This document shows positions 1 to 8,125 of a stretch of 14,975 bases of DNA, piece after piece. The notes below the pieces were generated by a model. It searched no databases and was not told the origin of the DNA. It was given only the letters and a program-made list of their open reading frames with translations. The DNA lies in NCBI GenBank assembly GCA_910576935.1, contig CAJTKG010000050.1, positions 1-14,975 on the forward strand. The letters run 5' to 3'. Positions within the stretch are counted from its first letter, which is position 1, and the number at the start of each line of letters is the position of its first letter. This DNA comes from an uncultured Muribaculaceae bacterium. GTDB taxonomy: Bacteria > Bacteroidota > Bacteroidia > Bacteroidales > Muribaculaceae. A program made the translations under genes and the position numbers.

Positions 1-64
1 TGGTGTAAAAATTGGTCTAATTAGGCAGATTAGTCAACTTATAGTCAAACCATTAGTGGTTGAT

Positions 65-85
65 GCAAGGGTTAAAAACCCTTGC
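65..85. terminator. Perfect hairpin, possible terminator of an upstream gene
   Basis: Arms GCAAGGGTT (65-73) and AACCCTTGC (77-85) are perfectly complementary across a 3-base AAA loop, a 9-bp stem. A weaker 5-bp stem (AACCA 48-52 / TGGTT 57-61) lies just before it. No T-run follows on the plus strand, so it is not a textbook intrinsic terminator in that direction. It could end transcription of a gene left of the window, or be part of the intergenic repeat that follows. The structure is seen directly; the role is inferred. Confidence 0.4.
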
Positions 86-180
86 TCCATAGCGCCTTTG
101 AAATCTTTGCTCCATACGACGGCCGGAGGCCGCCGCCCCATGGCGCCTGATTGCCGTCGCCTCATGCGCCGTTTGCGTTC
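81..180. repeat. Degenerate tandem repeat, about 25-base period
   Basis: The core CCAT/TCAT followed by a GC-rich block recurs at 87, 112, 138 and 162, with spacings of 25, 26 and 24 bases. Units 1 and 2 share TTGCTCCATA (82-91 and 108-117). Units 1 and 3 share the CCAT-x-GCGCC pattern, and unit 4 has TCATGCGCC. Unit 2 contains a GGCCGGAGGCC mini-palindrome (121-131). No open frame of note crosses it. It looks like a decayed intergenic repeat family, not a CRISPR, because the units are not identical and there are no spacers. Function unknown. Confidence 0.4.
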
Positions 181-209
181 CGTAAGCACAAAAAATCGTG
201 CGTTGTGAA

Positions 210-240
210 TTGTGCATTATGCATTAAATAATTATCTTTG
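210..240 (+). promoter_or_regulatory. Bacteroidota-type promoter of the YfhO-family gene
   Basis: A perfect -7 element TATCTTTG (TAnnTTTG) lies at 233-240, with a TTG -33 element at 210-212 and a 20-base spacer, the arrangement used by the Bacteroidota primary sigma factor. Transcription should begin near 245, leaving a leader of about 20 bases before the ATG at 266. This rules out the in-frame GTG at 212, which lies inside the promoter, as the start of the gene. Confidence 0.75.
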
Positions 241-265
241 TGGGTTAAACAAGATTGATGTTATC

Positions 266-2920
266 ATGAACCGATTTATAGCCCGCTTCAAAGACCCGCA
301 AGTTTGGGGTTTCTTCCTGTCTGTTGCCGTCATGGCAATCATCTCTATCGCATTCTTCTACCCCGACGCTGTCGAGGGCAACACCCTGCGTCAGGCCGAT
401 ATGCAACAGGGTGCGGCCAACGGTCAGGAAGCTCAGAGCTTTTATGAAGCTACGGGCGAAAAAGCCTTGTGGACCAACTCGCTTTTCGGCGGTATGCCCA
501 CATTCCAGATCTCACCCACCTACCCGTCAAACTCTCTGTTCGACTGGCTCAACAGCGTGTATGGCCTCGGGCTGCCGTCGCCGTCGAATCTGCTGTTCAT
601 GATGATGTTCGGTTTCCTGATACTTCTCTACGTGATGAAGATGCGGTGGTATTATGCTCTCGCCGGCGCCATAGCCTGGGGCTTCTCGTCGTATTTCATC
701 ATCATCATAGGTGCAGGCCATATATGGAAGTTCGTCACCCTGAGTTATGTGCCGCCGACAATAGCCGGCCTGATACTTGTCTACCGCGGGCGCTATGTAA
801 TGGGCGCGGCGATGCTGTCGCTCTTTGCCATGCTTCAGCTCAATGCCAATCACCCGCAGATGAGCTATTACTTCTTCTTCGTCATGCTTGCTATGGTCAT
901 AGCATGGTTTGTCACTGCCTATAAAGAAAAGACCCTGCGCCGCTGGACCATCGCCACGGCCGTCACCATAGGCGCGGGCATGCTTGCCGCGGGTGCCAAC
1001 CTTCCGAGCCTCTACAACACCTATGAATATGCCAAAGAGACCAAACGGTCGCAGTCAGAGCTGACCCCGACCGACGACGAGGCCCGGGCCACAACACCCG
1101 ACGCCGCGCGTCCGACAGGCGGCATGCCCCGCGAGCAGATCGTCGGCTGGAGCTACGGCATCTCCGAGTCGTTCTCACTTCTCGTACCCGACATCAAAGG
1201 GGGCGCCTCGGCCCGTCCCGAAGGCGGTCAGATGGCCTATCTCGGCCTCGACAAACTGCCCGAGGCCGCCGGCTTCGCCAACAGTCAGTCATCGGCCATA
1301 CTGCCATATTTCCCGCAATATTTCAACGACTCGGAGGGCACAAACGGTCCGGTATATGTCGGCGCGATAATATTCGCCCTCTTCCTTTTAGGCTGCTTCA
1401 TTGTCAAAGGCCCGATGAAATGGGCACTTGTCATCATGACCGTCATCTCGATACTCCTCGCATGGGGACGCAACTTCGAGACCCTGACCGACCTGATGAT
1501 CTATAATTTCCCGCTCTACAACAAATTCAGGGCCGTCGAGAGCATCCTCGTGATAGCCGAGTTTACGATGCCTCTACTGGCGATTATGGCCCTCCATAAG
1601 CTCTTTACCACCCCCGAGGCTCTGAAGCGCTACAGCAAGCCCTTAGCGGTCTCATTCGGCATTCCGGCAGCCATCTGTCTGCCGGCGATGCTCGCGCCCT
1701 CGGTTTTCGGCGACGCCATCACCGCCACAGACCGCGCCACGGCACAGAGCATACAGCAGCAGGTCATCGACATGGCCGCCGGCTACGGCATGAGCCGCGC
1801 CGACACCGACGCGATGCTCTACCAATACTCTCTCACCAATCCGGCCAACGCCTCAGTCATCGAGAGCCTGCGCTACGGCATGGTAAAGAGCGACGGCCTG
1901 CGCTCGCTCATATTCATAGCCTTCGCCGCCCTTGTGATTTTCTTCAGTCTCCGCGGCAAGATCAAGACACCCGTCGCCATCGGCCTCGTCGGGCTGCTCA
2001 TACTCGTCGACCTCTATAAAGTCGACAAGCGCTATGTGTCGACCTCGAGCTTCTGTACCCCCGAAGTCGCCGCCACAGACCCCTTCGCTCCCGACGAGGT
2101 CGACCGTGTTATCCTCGGCGACACCGCCGGAGTATTCCGCGTCATGGATATTCCCGGCTTCGACAGCCCTCACCGCTCATACCACCACAAGATGATAGGC
2201 GGCTACCACGCCGCGAAACTCAACCGCTATGAAGACATGATCAACCGCCGCATCAACTCTGTCAGACAGGTCGGCTATTGGCCCGAACTGACCGACGACA
2301 GCGTCGTTGCGCGGTATGACGCCGCGGTGCAGCCCGTAATACGCCGGGCCGTCGACAACTACAAAGTGCTCGACATGCTAAACGCCCGCTACATCATAAC
2401 AGGCGACAAAAACGAGCCTATAATCAGAAACGACAACGCCCTGGGCAACGCATGGCTTATAGACAACATCGTCACCGTCGACGGCGCTAACGCCGAGATG
2501 GACGGCATCGACGCTATCGATGTCAGACACGAGGCCGTCGCAGACCGCCGCTTTGCCGAAATCCTCGGCGAAGCCCCCGTCCTCGCCCCCGGCGACACCA
2601 TATACATGACCTCATATACGCCCAACACGCTCAAATATCGGGCCACAACGGCCAACGGCGGTATAGGAGTCTTCTCGGAGATCTACTTCCCGTGGGGCTG
2701 GCACGCCACGGTCGACGGCACACCCGTGCCGCTCGCCCGCGTCAACTATCTGCTCAGAGCCATGCGCATTCCCGCCGGCAGCCATGAGATAGTAATGTCA
2801 TTCGACCCCGAGTCGATACACTACACCTCGGCCATCGCATATGCCTGCGTGACGCTGATCTATCTGCTCGTCCTCGCCGGACTGTTCTTCGACTACGTCA
2901 GATGCAAGCAAAAAGACTGA
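266..2920 (+). CDS. YfhO-family polytopic membrane protein
   Basis: An 884-residue protein with a first membrane helix at about 13-32, a long extracytoplasmic loop (acidic residues D34 and E37, then a GGMPTFQ motif near 75-81), many further helices (about 108-124, 128-150, 160-173, 178-193, 200-218 and others), a large soluble C-terminal region with a beta-rich end (FSEIYFPWGWHATVDG), and a last helix just before the stop. The pattern 'GAGHIWKF...YVPPTIAGLILVYRGRY' is typical of Bacteroidota YfhO proteins (PF09586). YfhO belongs to the GT-C type membrane glycosyltransferases; Firmicutes homologues are linked to glycosylation of lipoteichoic acid. The acceptor in a Bacteroidota cell is unknown, so a role in decorating envelope polymers is inference. 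The start at 266 is set by the promoter at 210-240. The last 19 bases overlap the next gene. Confidence 0.85.
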   Translation: MNRFIARFKDPQVWGFFLSVAVMAIISIAFFYPDAVEGNTLRQADMQQGAANGQEAQSFYEATGEKALWTNSLFGGMPTFQISPTYPSNSLFDWLNSVYGLGLPSPSNLLFMMMFGFLILLYVMKMRWYYALAGAIAWGFSSYFIIIIGAGHIWKFVTLSYVPPTIAGLILVYRGRYVMGAAMLSLFAMLQLNANHPQMSYYFFFVMLAMVIAWFVTAYKEKTLRRWTIATAVTIGAGMLAAGANLPSLYNTYEYAKETKRSQSELTPTDDEARATTPDAARPTGGMPREQIVGWSYGISESFSLLVPDIKGGASARPEGGQMAYLGLDKLPEAAGFANSQSSAILPYFPQYFNDSEGTNGPVYVGAIIFALFLLGCFIVKGPMKWALVIMTVISILLAWGRNFETLTDLMIYNFPLYNKFRAVESILVIAEFTMPLLAIMALHKLFTTPEALKRYSKPLAVSFGIPAAICLPAMLAPSVFGDAITATDRATAQSIQQQVIDMAAGYGMSRADTDAMLYQYSLTNPANASVIESLRYGMVKSDGLRSLIFIAFAALVIFFSLRGKIKTPVAIGLVGLLILVDLYKVDKRYVSTSSFCTPEVAATDPFAPDEVDRVILGDTAGVFRVMDIPGFDSPHRSYHHKMIGGYHAAKLNRYEDMINRRINSVRQVGYWPELTDDSVVARYDAAVQPVIRRAVDNYKVLDMLNARYIITGDKNEPIIRNDNALGNAWLIDNIVTVDGANAEMDGIDAIDVRHEAVADRRFAEILGEAPVLAPGDTIYMTSYTPNTLKYRATTANGGIGVFSEIYFPWGWHATVDGTPVPLARVNYLLRAMRIPAGSHEIVMSFDPESIHYTSAIAYACVTLIYLLVLAGLFFDYVRCKQKD

Positions 2921-3447
2921 TACCCAACTCATATCTGCGCTGGCGTCACGGCCGCGGCTTCGGCATCCACTCACCCTTTGCCTACAGTTTCATCTGTCTG
3001 ACACTGCGCGAGCGGCTACCCTACTACGCCTACCCCGCCCTGCGCGAAGAGCTCGGACGCAGCGGCGCCGACATATCGACCCACGATCTCGGACTCATTT
3101 TCCGCATCGTCACACGCTTTATGCCCGAGAGCGTCACCGTCTTCGGCGAACGCAACGCCGACATCGAGCGCACCGCCGTCAAGGCCGTCTCAGAGCATAT
3201 CACCTTCGGGCCGTCAAACTTTGTCATCATCAACGGCGACTTCGACAACGCCGGCCGACATCTCGAGAGCCTCACGGGACATCCTTTCGTCGCCCTCTTT
3301 CCAGACGGCGACGACAATTCGACAGCCCTGTGTCGCAAGACCCTCGACAGCCTCGACTACGGCATGAGCTTCAGAAACCGCAAAGGTTTCGCCATCATCG
3401 CCGCCCTGCCCCACCTTCCCCGTCAGGATTTCGATGTCAGATTCTGA
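2902..3447 (+). CDS. Short, degenerate SAM-methyltransferase-like protein
   Basis: A 181-residue cytoplasmic protein with no signal peptide or membrane segment. The N-terminus (RWRHGRGFGIHSPFAYSFI, about 13-31) matches the 'HGxHSPFxF' opening of a class I SAM-dependent methyltransferase family common in Bacteroidota. The end (FRNRKGFAIIAALPHLPRQDFDVRF) resembles that family's last strands. The family is usually about 230-250 residues; this one lacks the glycine-rich SAM-binding loop and is shorter, so catalytic activity is doubtful. The strand near 106-112 (FVIINGD) may correspond to the one holding the acidic residue in active members. It starts inside the end of the YfhO-family gene (19-base overlap), which implies translational coupling and perhaps a shared envelope-related role. 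The family call is from recalled motifs and is moderate. Confidence 0.55.
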   Translation: MQAKRLIPNSYLRWRHGRGFGIHSPFAYSFICLTLRERLPYYAYPALREELGRSGADISTHDLGLIFRIVTRFMPESVTVFGERNADIERTAVKAVSEHITFGPSNFVIINGDFDNAGRHLESLTGHPFVALFPDGDDNSTALCRKTLDSLDYGMSFRNRKGFAIIAALPHLPRQDFDVRF

Positions 3448-3483
3448 AATAATTGAAAAAAAGCGTAAGAGTTCGTGATGAAT

Positions 3484-3505
3484 TACAATTTTAATTGTAT
3501 ATTTG
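3484..3505 (+). promoter_or_regulatory. Promoter of the S24 repressor with overlapping palindromic operator candidate
   Basis: A perfect -7 element TATATTTG is at 3498-3505, and no clear TTG lies at -33. A 7-2-7 palindrome, TACAATT (3484-3490) tt AATTGTA (3493-3499), abuts and overlaps the first two bases of the -7 element, where a bound repressor would block RNA polymerase. Since the gene downstream encodes an HTH/S24 repressor, autoregulation is the natural reading. The weak -33 fits a promoter under control. The sequence elements are seen; binding is inferred. Confidence 0.6.
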
Positions 3506-3533
3506 CACAGACACACAATTAAAGAACTGCACC

Positions 3534-4229
3534 ATGATTGAAGAATTAGCCCACATCGACACTCCGGCTCCGACGGCATCGACTGTCGACCGTATAAAAT
3601 ATCTTATAAAGATCTCACGGCGGACACAGGCGCGGTTTGCCGAACTCATAGGAGTCGACCCGTCGCACGTCTCCAAGGTGCTTTCAGGACGCCTTCCGGC
3701 GGGTGAATCGTTTCTCAACCGCATGGTCGTCAACCTCGGCGTATCAAAACGCTGGCTTGTCGACGGCAGCGACGTACCGTTTCCACGCAACGCCGAGAGC
3801 GGCATCCACGACAACGCCGACAAACGCCGAGGCGCACCGGTCTACAACATCGACGTCACGGCCGGATGCACCGAGCTGAGCCGCATGTTTACAGACGAAC
3901 GCATACTCGGATATCTCGACCTGCCCAATGTCGACCCGTCATATCCCATCGTCAAGGTAACGGGTGACTCTATGTCGCCCAAGATCGAGAACGGCAGTTT
4001 CATATCGATCAGGCGTGTCGGTAACGATTCGCCTATATGCTGGGGGCAAATCTATGTTGTCGTCCTCGAAGACTACCGTCTGGTCAAATATCTGCGCCGA
4101 AACGCCGACCCGGCAAAAGTGACACTACACAGCGCCAATCCCGAGTATGACGACATGGAAGTCAGACGTGACCAGATTCTCGGTCTCTATCTCGTCGAAA
4201 CGGTAATAAACTATGACACGATAAGCTGA
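3534..4229 (+). CDS. XRE-family HTH repressor with S24 (LexA/CI-type) self-cleavage domain
   Basis: A 231-residue protein. An HTH domain covers about 17-75 (QARFAELIGVDPSHVSKVLSG is the helix-turn-helix core). After a linker comes a peptidase S24 domain with a candidate cleavage bond Ala110-Gly111 (in VTAGC), a nucleophile Ser146 (TGDSMSP) and a general base Lys185 (RLVKYL). The spacings from bond to Ser (36) and Ser to Lys (39) are close to those of LexA (about 35 and 37), so all parts needed for RecA-stimulated or spontaneous autocleavage appear intact. ATG 3534 is chosen because the upstream in-frame TTG lies inside the promoter. The gene has its own promoter and palindrome (3484-3505), and its stop overlaps the rnhB start (TGATG). 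It could be a chromosomal SOS-type regulator or a domesticated phage repressor; no phage genes are visible nearby. Confidence 0.85.
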   Translation: MIEELAHIDTPAPTASTVDRIKYLIKISRRTQARFAELIGVDPSHVSKVLSGRLPAGESFLNRMVVNLGVSKRWLVDGSDVPFPRNAESGIHDNADKRRGAPVYNIDVTAGCTELSRMFTDERILGYLDLPNVDPSYPIVKVTGDSMSPKIENGSFISIRRVGNDSPICWGQIYVVVLEDYRLVKYLRRNADPAKVTLHSANPEYDDMEVRRDQILGLYLVETVINYDTIS

Positions 4230-4849
4230 TGAACCGCCAACCCGCCAATCCGCTGCCGGCATGCGACTGCCGCGGCGTCAACGAAGCCGGCTGTGACGAA
4301 GCCGGACGCGGATGTCTCGCCGGACCGGTCTACGCAGCCGCCGTCATACTCCCCGACGACTTCTCGCACCCGTGGCTCAACGACTCAAAACAGGTCGGCG
4401 AGAGTCGCCGCTATCAACTGCGCGACATCATCGTCGAGCGGGCCGTCAGCTGGGCCGTGGCCTCGGTAAGCCCTGAAGAAATCGACAAGATAAATATACT
4501 CAACGCCTCGATTCTCGCGATGCACCGCGCTCTCGACGGCCTCGGCACTCGCCCCGGCGCCATAATCGTCGACGGCAACCGCTTCAAACCCTACGGCACG
4601 ACACCCTGGACCACCTTTGTCAAAGGCGACGGACGCTACGCCAACATCGCCGCGGCATCGATACTCGCCAAAACTTTCCGCGACGACGAAATGAAACGGC
4701 TTGCAAGACTCTATCCGCTCTACGAATGGGAGGTGAACAAAGGCTACCCGACGCGGGCCCACCGCGAGGCCATAGCCGCCCACGGCGTCACGTCCCACCA
4801 CCGCATGACCTTCCGCCTGCTCGACCCACAGATGACTCTCGACTTGTAA
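4229..4849 (+). CDS. rnhB: Ribonuclease HII
   Basis: A 206-residue enzyme that nicks DNA 5' of single embedded ribonucleotides and cuts RNA in RNA-DNA hybrids using divalent metal ions. The type 2 signature GCDEAGRG (21-28) supplies Asp23 and Glu24. The third acidic residue is Asp115 (IIVDGN) and the fourth is Asp152 in SILAKTFRD. The ribonucleotide-sensing Tyr is most likely Tyr173 in KGYPT, followed by TRAHREAI. Length is normal for the family (about 200). It starts on the last base of the repressor stop codon (TGATG), so it is almost certainly co-transcribed and translationally coupled to the S24 repressor, which would place this repair enzyme under that repressor's control. It converges on xerD. 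Confidence 0.95.
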   Translation: MNRQPANPLPACDCRGVNEAGCDEAGRGCLAGPVYAAAVILPDDFSHPWLNDSKQVGESRRYQLRDIIVERAVSWAVASVSPEEIDKINILNASILAMHRALDGLGTRPGAIIVDGNRFKPYGTTPWTTFVKGDGRYANIAAASILAKTFRDDEMKRLARLYPLYEWEVNKGYPTRAHREAIAAHGVTSHHRMTFRLLDPQMTLDL

Positions 4850-4867
4850 AAGACGAGGCCTGCTGTC

Positions 4868-5773
4868 TTACCCCTTGAGGTTGCGCGGATGGAATGTAAG
4901 AATCTCGTCGCGCAGACGCGTATTGTCGAGATGAATGTATATTTCAGTAGTAGAGATGCTTTCATGTCCGAGCATCTGCTGTATGGCTCTGAGATTGGCG
5001 CCGCCCTCGAGCAGGTGTGTGGCGAAAGAATGCCGCAAGGTGTGCGGAGAGATGACTTTCTTTATGCCGGCGGCCTCGGCAAGATCTTTGACGATATAGA
5101 AAATCATGACTCGGGTCAGACGACGTCCGAGACGGTTGAGAAAGAGAATGTTTTCCTCGCCTTTGCGCGGAGACGGGCGTTGGTCGCCACGCAGATACTC
5201 CCTGACAAGGGCGAGCGAGATATCGGACACGGGTACCACGCGCTCCTTATTGCCCTTGCCGACAACTGTGACAATACGCTCGTCGAAATTGACATTATTG
5301 ATCTCAAGGTTGACAAGCTCGCTGACACGCAGGCCGCAGCTGTAGAGCATCTCGATTATGGCACGGTTGCGCGGCCCCTCGGCTTTCGAGATGTCGATGG
5401 CGGCTATCATATCGTCGATTTCGCCGACACTTAGTATGTCGGGCAGCCGGCGACCGAGACGCGGTCCGTCGATAAGCAGGGTAGGGTTGGTCTCTATCAG
5501 CCGCTCGAGCCGCAGAAACTTGAAAAAAGACTTTATGCCCGAGAGTATCCTCGCCTGTGAGCGAGGAGCGATGCCAAGATCGTGGAGATCTCCGAGAAAG
5601 GCCTCGATGTCTTCAGGCGTGATAGTATCAAAATCGCGGCCGGCGCCAAAATAACCGGCAAAGCGGTCAATATCCGAGAGATAACCCACCCGGGTATTGT
5701 CAGAGAGACCACGCTCGAGCATGATATAGGCCTCGTAGCGTTTGCGTAAAGCGGTATAGTCGATGCCTGCCAT
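4868..5773 (-). CDS. xerD: Site-specific tyrosine recombinase, XerD-like
   Basis: A 301-residue recombinase of the XerC/XerD size class, expected to resolve chromosome dimers at dif with a partner. The N-terminal SAM-like DNA-binding domain covers about 8-90. The catalytic domain covers about 105-290, with all active-site residues: Arg149 (CGLRVSEL), Lys173 (VGKGNKER), His244 and Arg247 (PHTLRHSFATHLL), His270 (LGHESISTTEIY) and the nucleophile Tyr279. It is the last gene of a three-gene operon; its ATG overlaps the DUF4294 stop by one base (TGATG). A housekeeping operon, standard length and no nearby integrase partner or attachment site argue for a chromosomal Xer protein rather than an element integrase. 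XerD versus XerC cannot be settled by eye. Confidence 0.88.
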   Translation of the reverse strand: MAGIDYTALRKRYEAYIMLERGLSDNTRVGYLSDIDRFAGYFGAGRDFDTITPEDIEAFLGDLHDLGIAPRSQARILSGIKSFFKFLRLERLIETNPTLLIDGPRLGRRLPDILSVGEIDDMIAAIDISKAEGPRNRAIIEMLYSCGLRVSELVNLEINNVNFDERIVTVVGKGNKERVVPVSDISLALVREYLRGDQRPSPRKGEENILFLNRLGRRLTRVMIFYIVKDLAEAAGIKKVISPHTLRHSFATHLLEGGANLRAIQQMLGHESISTTEIYIHLDNTRLRDEILTFHPRNLKG

Positions 5774-6393
5774 CAGAGCCTTCCCTCCTCGACGGCTGTA
5801 GCGATACGTTCGACAATGGCGTCCTCGCGGTCTTTGGCGGGGTCATATCGGCTCTTGAGGCTGACGCCGAAGAGTTTGCCGAAGCCCTGCCAGAAAGTGG
5901 CTCTGAAGCCTCCCAAAAAGGCCTTGACGATGTCATAGCTCGACTGATTGGTCTCGCGCTGGATTAGTTTGACGAGAAGGCGGGCCTGTGTCTTCGAAAA
6001 TTTCTTCAACGTCGGTTTGTATTGCTCGAAGAGAGCCTTTTCCATCGACTTAAGATAGGCTTCACGCTCTTTTTGCGTCGGGAATGTCTCGATATACTCA
6101 TATGTCTCGACAAGTGTCTCGGCGATGAGTTTGGCATAGGGCAGGGTGAGCTTGACATTTCTGACAGTGCGCCAATAGAACTGCTCTTCTTTCTTGTTCT
6201 TGAACTTGAGTGGCGGGTAGACCGTGATATTGTTCAAGGCGATGACAAGAACCGTGTCGCCTTCGTCGTCGACGCGGTATGAGTAACCGCGCACAGCCTT
6301 CCGTCTCGGCGAGGGGAGTTCGTCGAGTGGGGCGGCCGCGAGTGAGGTAGCCGCAACAAGCGCAATCAATATGGTCGTAAGCGGCTTCAGCAT
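5773..6393 (-). CDS. Secreted DUF4294 family protein
   Basis: A 206-residue protein with a Sec signal peptide (hydrophobic 5-20, likely cleaved after the Ala run at about 19-21). The mature part matches DUF4294, a Bacteroidota family without known function: the 'VYPPLKFKNKKEEQFYWR' block (about 57-74), then a mostly helical region rich in charged residues with 'YLKSMEKALFEQYKPTLKKFSKTQARLLVKLIQRET' and the Trp/Gly/Phe-rich 'GGFRATFWQGFGKLFG' near 166-181. It is predicted periplasmic. It sits between nadB (20-base gap) and xerD (one-base overlap). I recall a DUF4294-xerD pairing in other Bacteroidales, but no function follows from it. Confidence 0.8.
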   Translation of the reverse strand: MLKPLTTILIALVAATSLAAAPLDELPSPRRKAVRGYSYRVDDEGDTVLVIALNNITVYPPLKFKNKKEEQFYWRTVRNVKLTLPYAKLIAETLVETYEYIETFPTQKEREAYLKSMEKALFEQYKPTLKKFSKTQARLLVKLIQRETNQSSYDIVKAFLGGFRATFWQGFGKLFGVSLKSRYDPAKDREDAIVERIATAVEEGRL

Positions 6394-6413
6394 CTGATTT
6401 GTTTAACGCCGTG

Positions 6414-7991
6414 TCAGGCCTCTTTGTTCTTTGGCGGATAGTCGAGGGTGTAGTGCAGGCCGCGCGACTCGTGACGCTCTTTGGCCTGTCGCATGATTAG
6501 ATAGCCGACGTTGATGATATTGCGCAGTTCGCATATCTCGCGCGAAGCTTTCGAGCATTTGAAAAGTTTCTCTGTCTCTTCGTAGAGTATGTCGAGGCGA
6601 TTCCAGGCGCGGTCGAGGCGCAGGTTACTGCGGACAATGCCTACATAGGTGCCCATGATCTGATTGACTTCCTTTATGCTCTGAGTGATAAGCACCATCT
6701 CTTCGGGATGGCGTGTGCCTTCGTCGTTCCATTCGGGAACGTCGTGACGCAGCGAAATATGGCCGATGGCTTCGCGGGCATGGCGCGAGGCGGCGTCGGC
6801 ATAGACGACAGCCTCGATCAGCGAGTTGGATGCCAGACGGTTGCCGCCATGCAGACCGGTGCATGAGCATTCGCCGAGAGCATAGAGATGCTTGATCGAC
6901 GACTCGCCGTTGGTGTCGACCTTGATGCCGCCGCAGAGATAGTGTGCGGCGGGAGCGACGGGGATATAGTCTTTTGTGATATCGATGCCGAGCGACAGAC
7001 ACTTCTGATAGATGTTGGGGAAGTGACGGCGCGTCTCCTCGGGGTCTTTGTGGGTGACGTCGAGATAAACGTGATCGTCGCCATAGAGCTTCATCTCGCT
7101 GTCGATGGCGCGGGCGACGATATCGCGGGGCGCGAGTGACAGACGCGGGTCATATTTGTGCATGAACTCCTCGCCTTTGAGATTGCGCAGCACGGCGCCA
7201 TAGCCGCGCATAGCCTCGGTGATGAGAAATGAGGGACGGTCGCCGGGATGGAATAGGGCGGTAGGGTGGAACTGGATGAATTCCATGTCTTTCACCGTGC
7301 CCTTGGCGCGGTAGACCATGGCAATACCGTCGCCGGTGGCGACGAGCGGGTTTGTCGTGGTCTGATAGGCAGCGCCGCAACCGCCGGTAGCCATGATAGT
7401 GACCTTGGAGAGGAACGTGTCGACCCGGCCGCTCTCCTGATCGAGCACATAAGCGCCGTAGCAGGTGATGTCGGGGGTTCGGCGGGTTACGATCTTGCCA
7501 AGATGATGCTGGGTAATTATCTCGATGGCGAAATGGTTTTCATAGACATCGATATCGGGATGCGATCTGACAGCCTCGATCAGGCTCTGCTGTATCTCAT
7601 AGCCGGTGTTGTCGGCATGATGGAGTATACGGAACTCCGAGTGTCCGCCCTCACGGTGGAGATCGAAGTCACCTTTGTCGTTTTTGTCGAAATCGACACC
7701 CCAGCCGATAAGCTCTTTGATCTGGGCCGGCGCGCCCTTGACGACCATCTCGACGGCAGCCGGGTCGCTGAGCCAGTCGCCCGCGACCATCGTGTCATGG
7801 ATATGTTTATCGAAATCATCGACCTCGAGATTTGTCACCGAAGCGACACCGCCCTGAGCAAGAGCTGTGTTGGCTTCGTCGAGAGTCGTTTTACATACCA
7901 GCGCCACACGGCCGCTACCGGCCACTTTAAGCGCAAAACTCATGCCGGCGATGCCGGAGCCTATCACAAGATAGTCATATTCCTTAACCAT
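6414..7991 (-). CDS. nadB: L-aspartate oxidase
   Basis: A 525-residue flavoprotein that oxidises L-aspartate to iminoaspartate, the first step of de novo NAD synthesis; the product goes to quinolinate synthase NadA. The N-terminal FAD dinucleotide-binding motif is GSGIAGMS (11-18). Substrate-site residues known from E. coli NadB have counterparts: Glu114 (HREGGHS), His242 (QFHPTAL), Arg289 (LAPRDIVARA), His350 (AAHYLCGGI) and Arg385 (NRLASNSLIEA). The C-terminal helical domain (about 430-525) is present, so the protein is full length. It is the first gene of the nadB-DUF4294-xerD operon, read from the promoter at 8044-8074. Neither nadA nor nadC is in this window. Confidence 0.95.
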   Translation of the reverse strand: MVKEYDYLVIGSGIAGMSFALKVAGSGRVALVCKTTLDEANTALAQGGVASVTNLEVDDFDKHIHDTMVAGDWLSDPAAVEMVVKGAPAQIKELIGWGVDFDKNDKGDFDLHREGGHSEFRILHHADNTGYEIQQSLIEAVRSHPDIDVYENHFAIEIITQHHLGKIVTRRTPDITCYGAYVLDQESGRVDTFLSKVTIMATGGCGAAYQTTTNPLVATGDGIAMVYRAKGTVKDMEFIQFHPTALFHPGDRPSFLITEAMRGYGAVLRNLKGEEFMHKYDPRLSLAPRDIVARAIDSEMKLYGDDHVYLDVTHKDPEETRRHFPNIYQKCLSLGIDITKDYIPVAPAAHYLCGGIKVDTNGESSIKHLYALGECSCTGLHGGNRLASNSLIEAVVYADAASRHAREAIGHISLRHDVPEWNDEGTRHPEEMVLITQSIKEVNQIMGTYVGIVRSNLRLDRAWNRLDILYEETEKLFKCSKASREICELRNIINVGYLIMRQAKERHESRGLHYTLDYPPKNKEA

Positions 7992-8043
7992 GGTTCAGAT
8001 ATATGTTTTATGCTTTGCTTATTGTCAGAGACATTTATCGCTG

Positions 8044-8074
8044 CAAAAATAACAATTATCATCACACCGAACAA
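8044..8074 (-). promoter_or_regulatory. Bacteroidota-type promoter of the nadB operon
   Basis: On the minus strand, TATTTTTG (TAnnTTTG, plus-strand 8044-8051) is preceded by TTTG (plus-strand CAAA, 8072-8075) with an exact 20-base spacer. Transcription should start near 8039, leaving a leader of about 48 bases before the nadB ATG (8989 complement not needed; codon at 7989-7991). It drives nadB, the DUF4294 gene and xerD. The leader shows no obvious riboswitch-like fold. Confidence 0.75.
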
Positions 8075-8125
8075 AAATTTATTTTTACAGTATAGTCATA
8101 GAAATCTGTCTGACGGCACTCTCTG

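Noticed and set aside
81..180. CRISPR array
   Set aside because: The units diverge from each other, the period is only about 25 bases and no repeat/spacer division can be drawn; no cas genes are present.
4850..4869. Possible bidirectional terminator between rnhB and xerD
   Set aside because: Only a 5-bp AAGAC/GTCTT stem around a 10-base loop can be drawn, with no convincing T-tract on either side.
4868..5773. Recombinase as the integrase of a mobile element
   Set aside because: It is embedded in a housekeeping operon, is of normal Xer length, and no attachment repeats, tRNA or mobilisation genes are visible.
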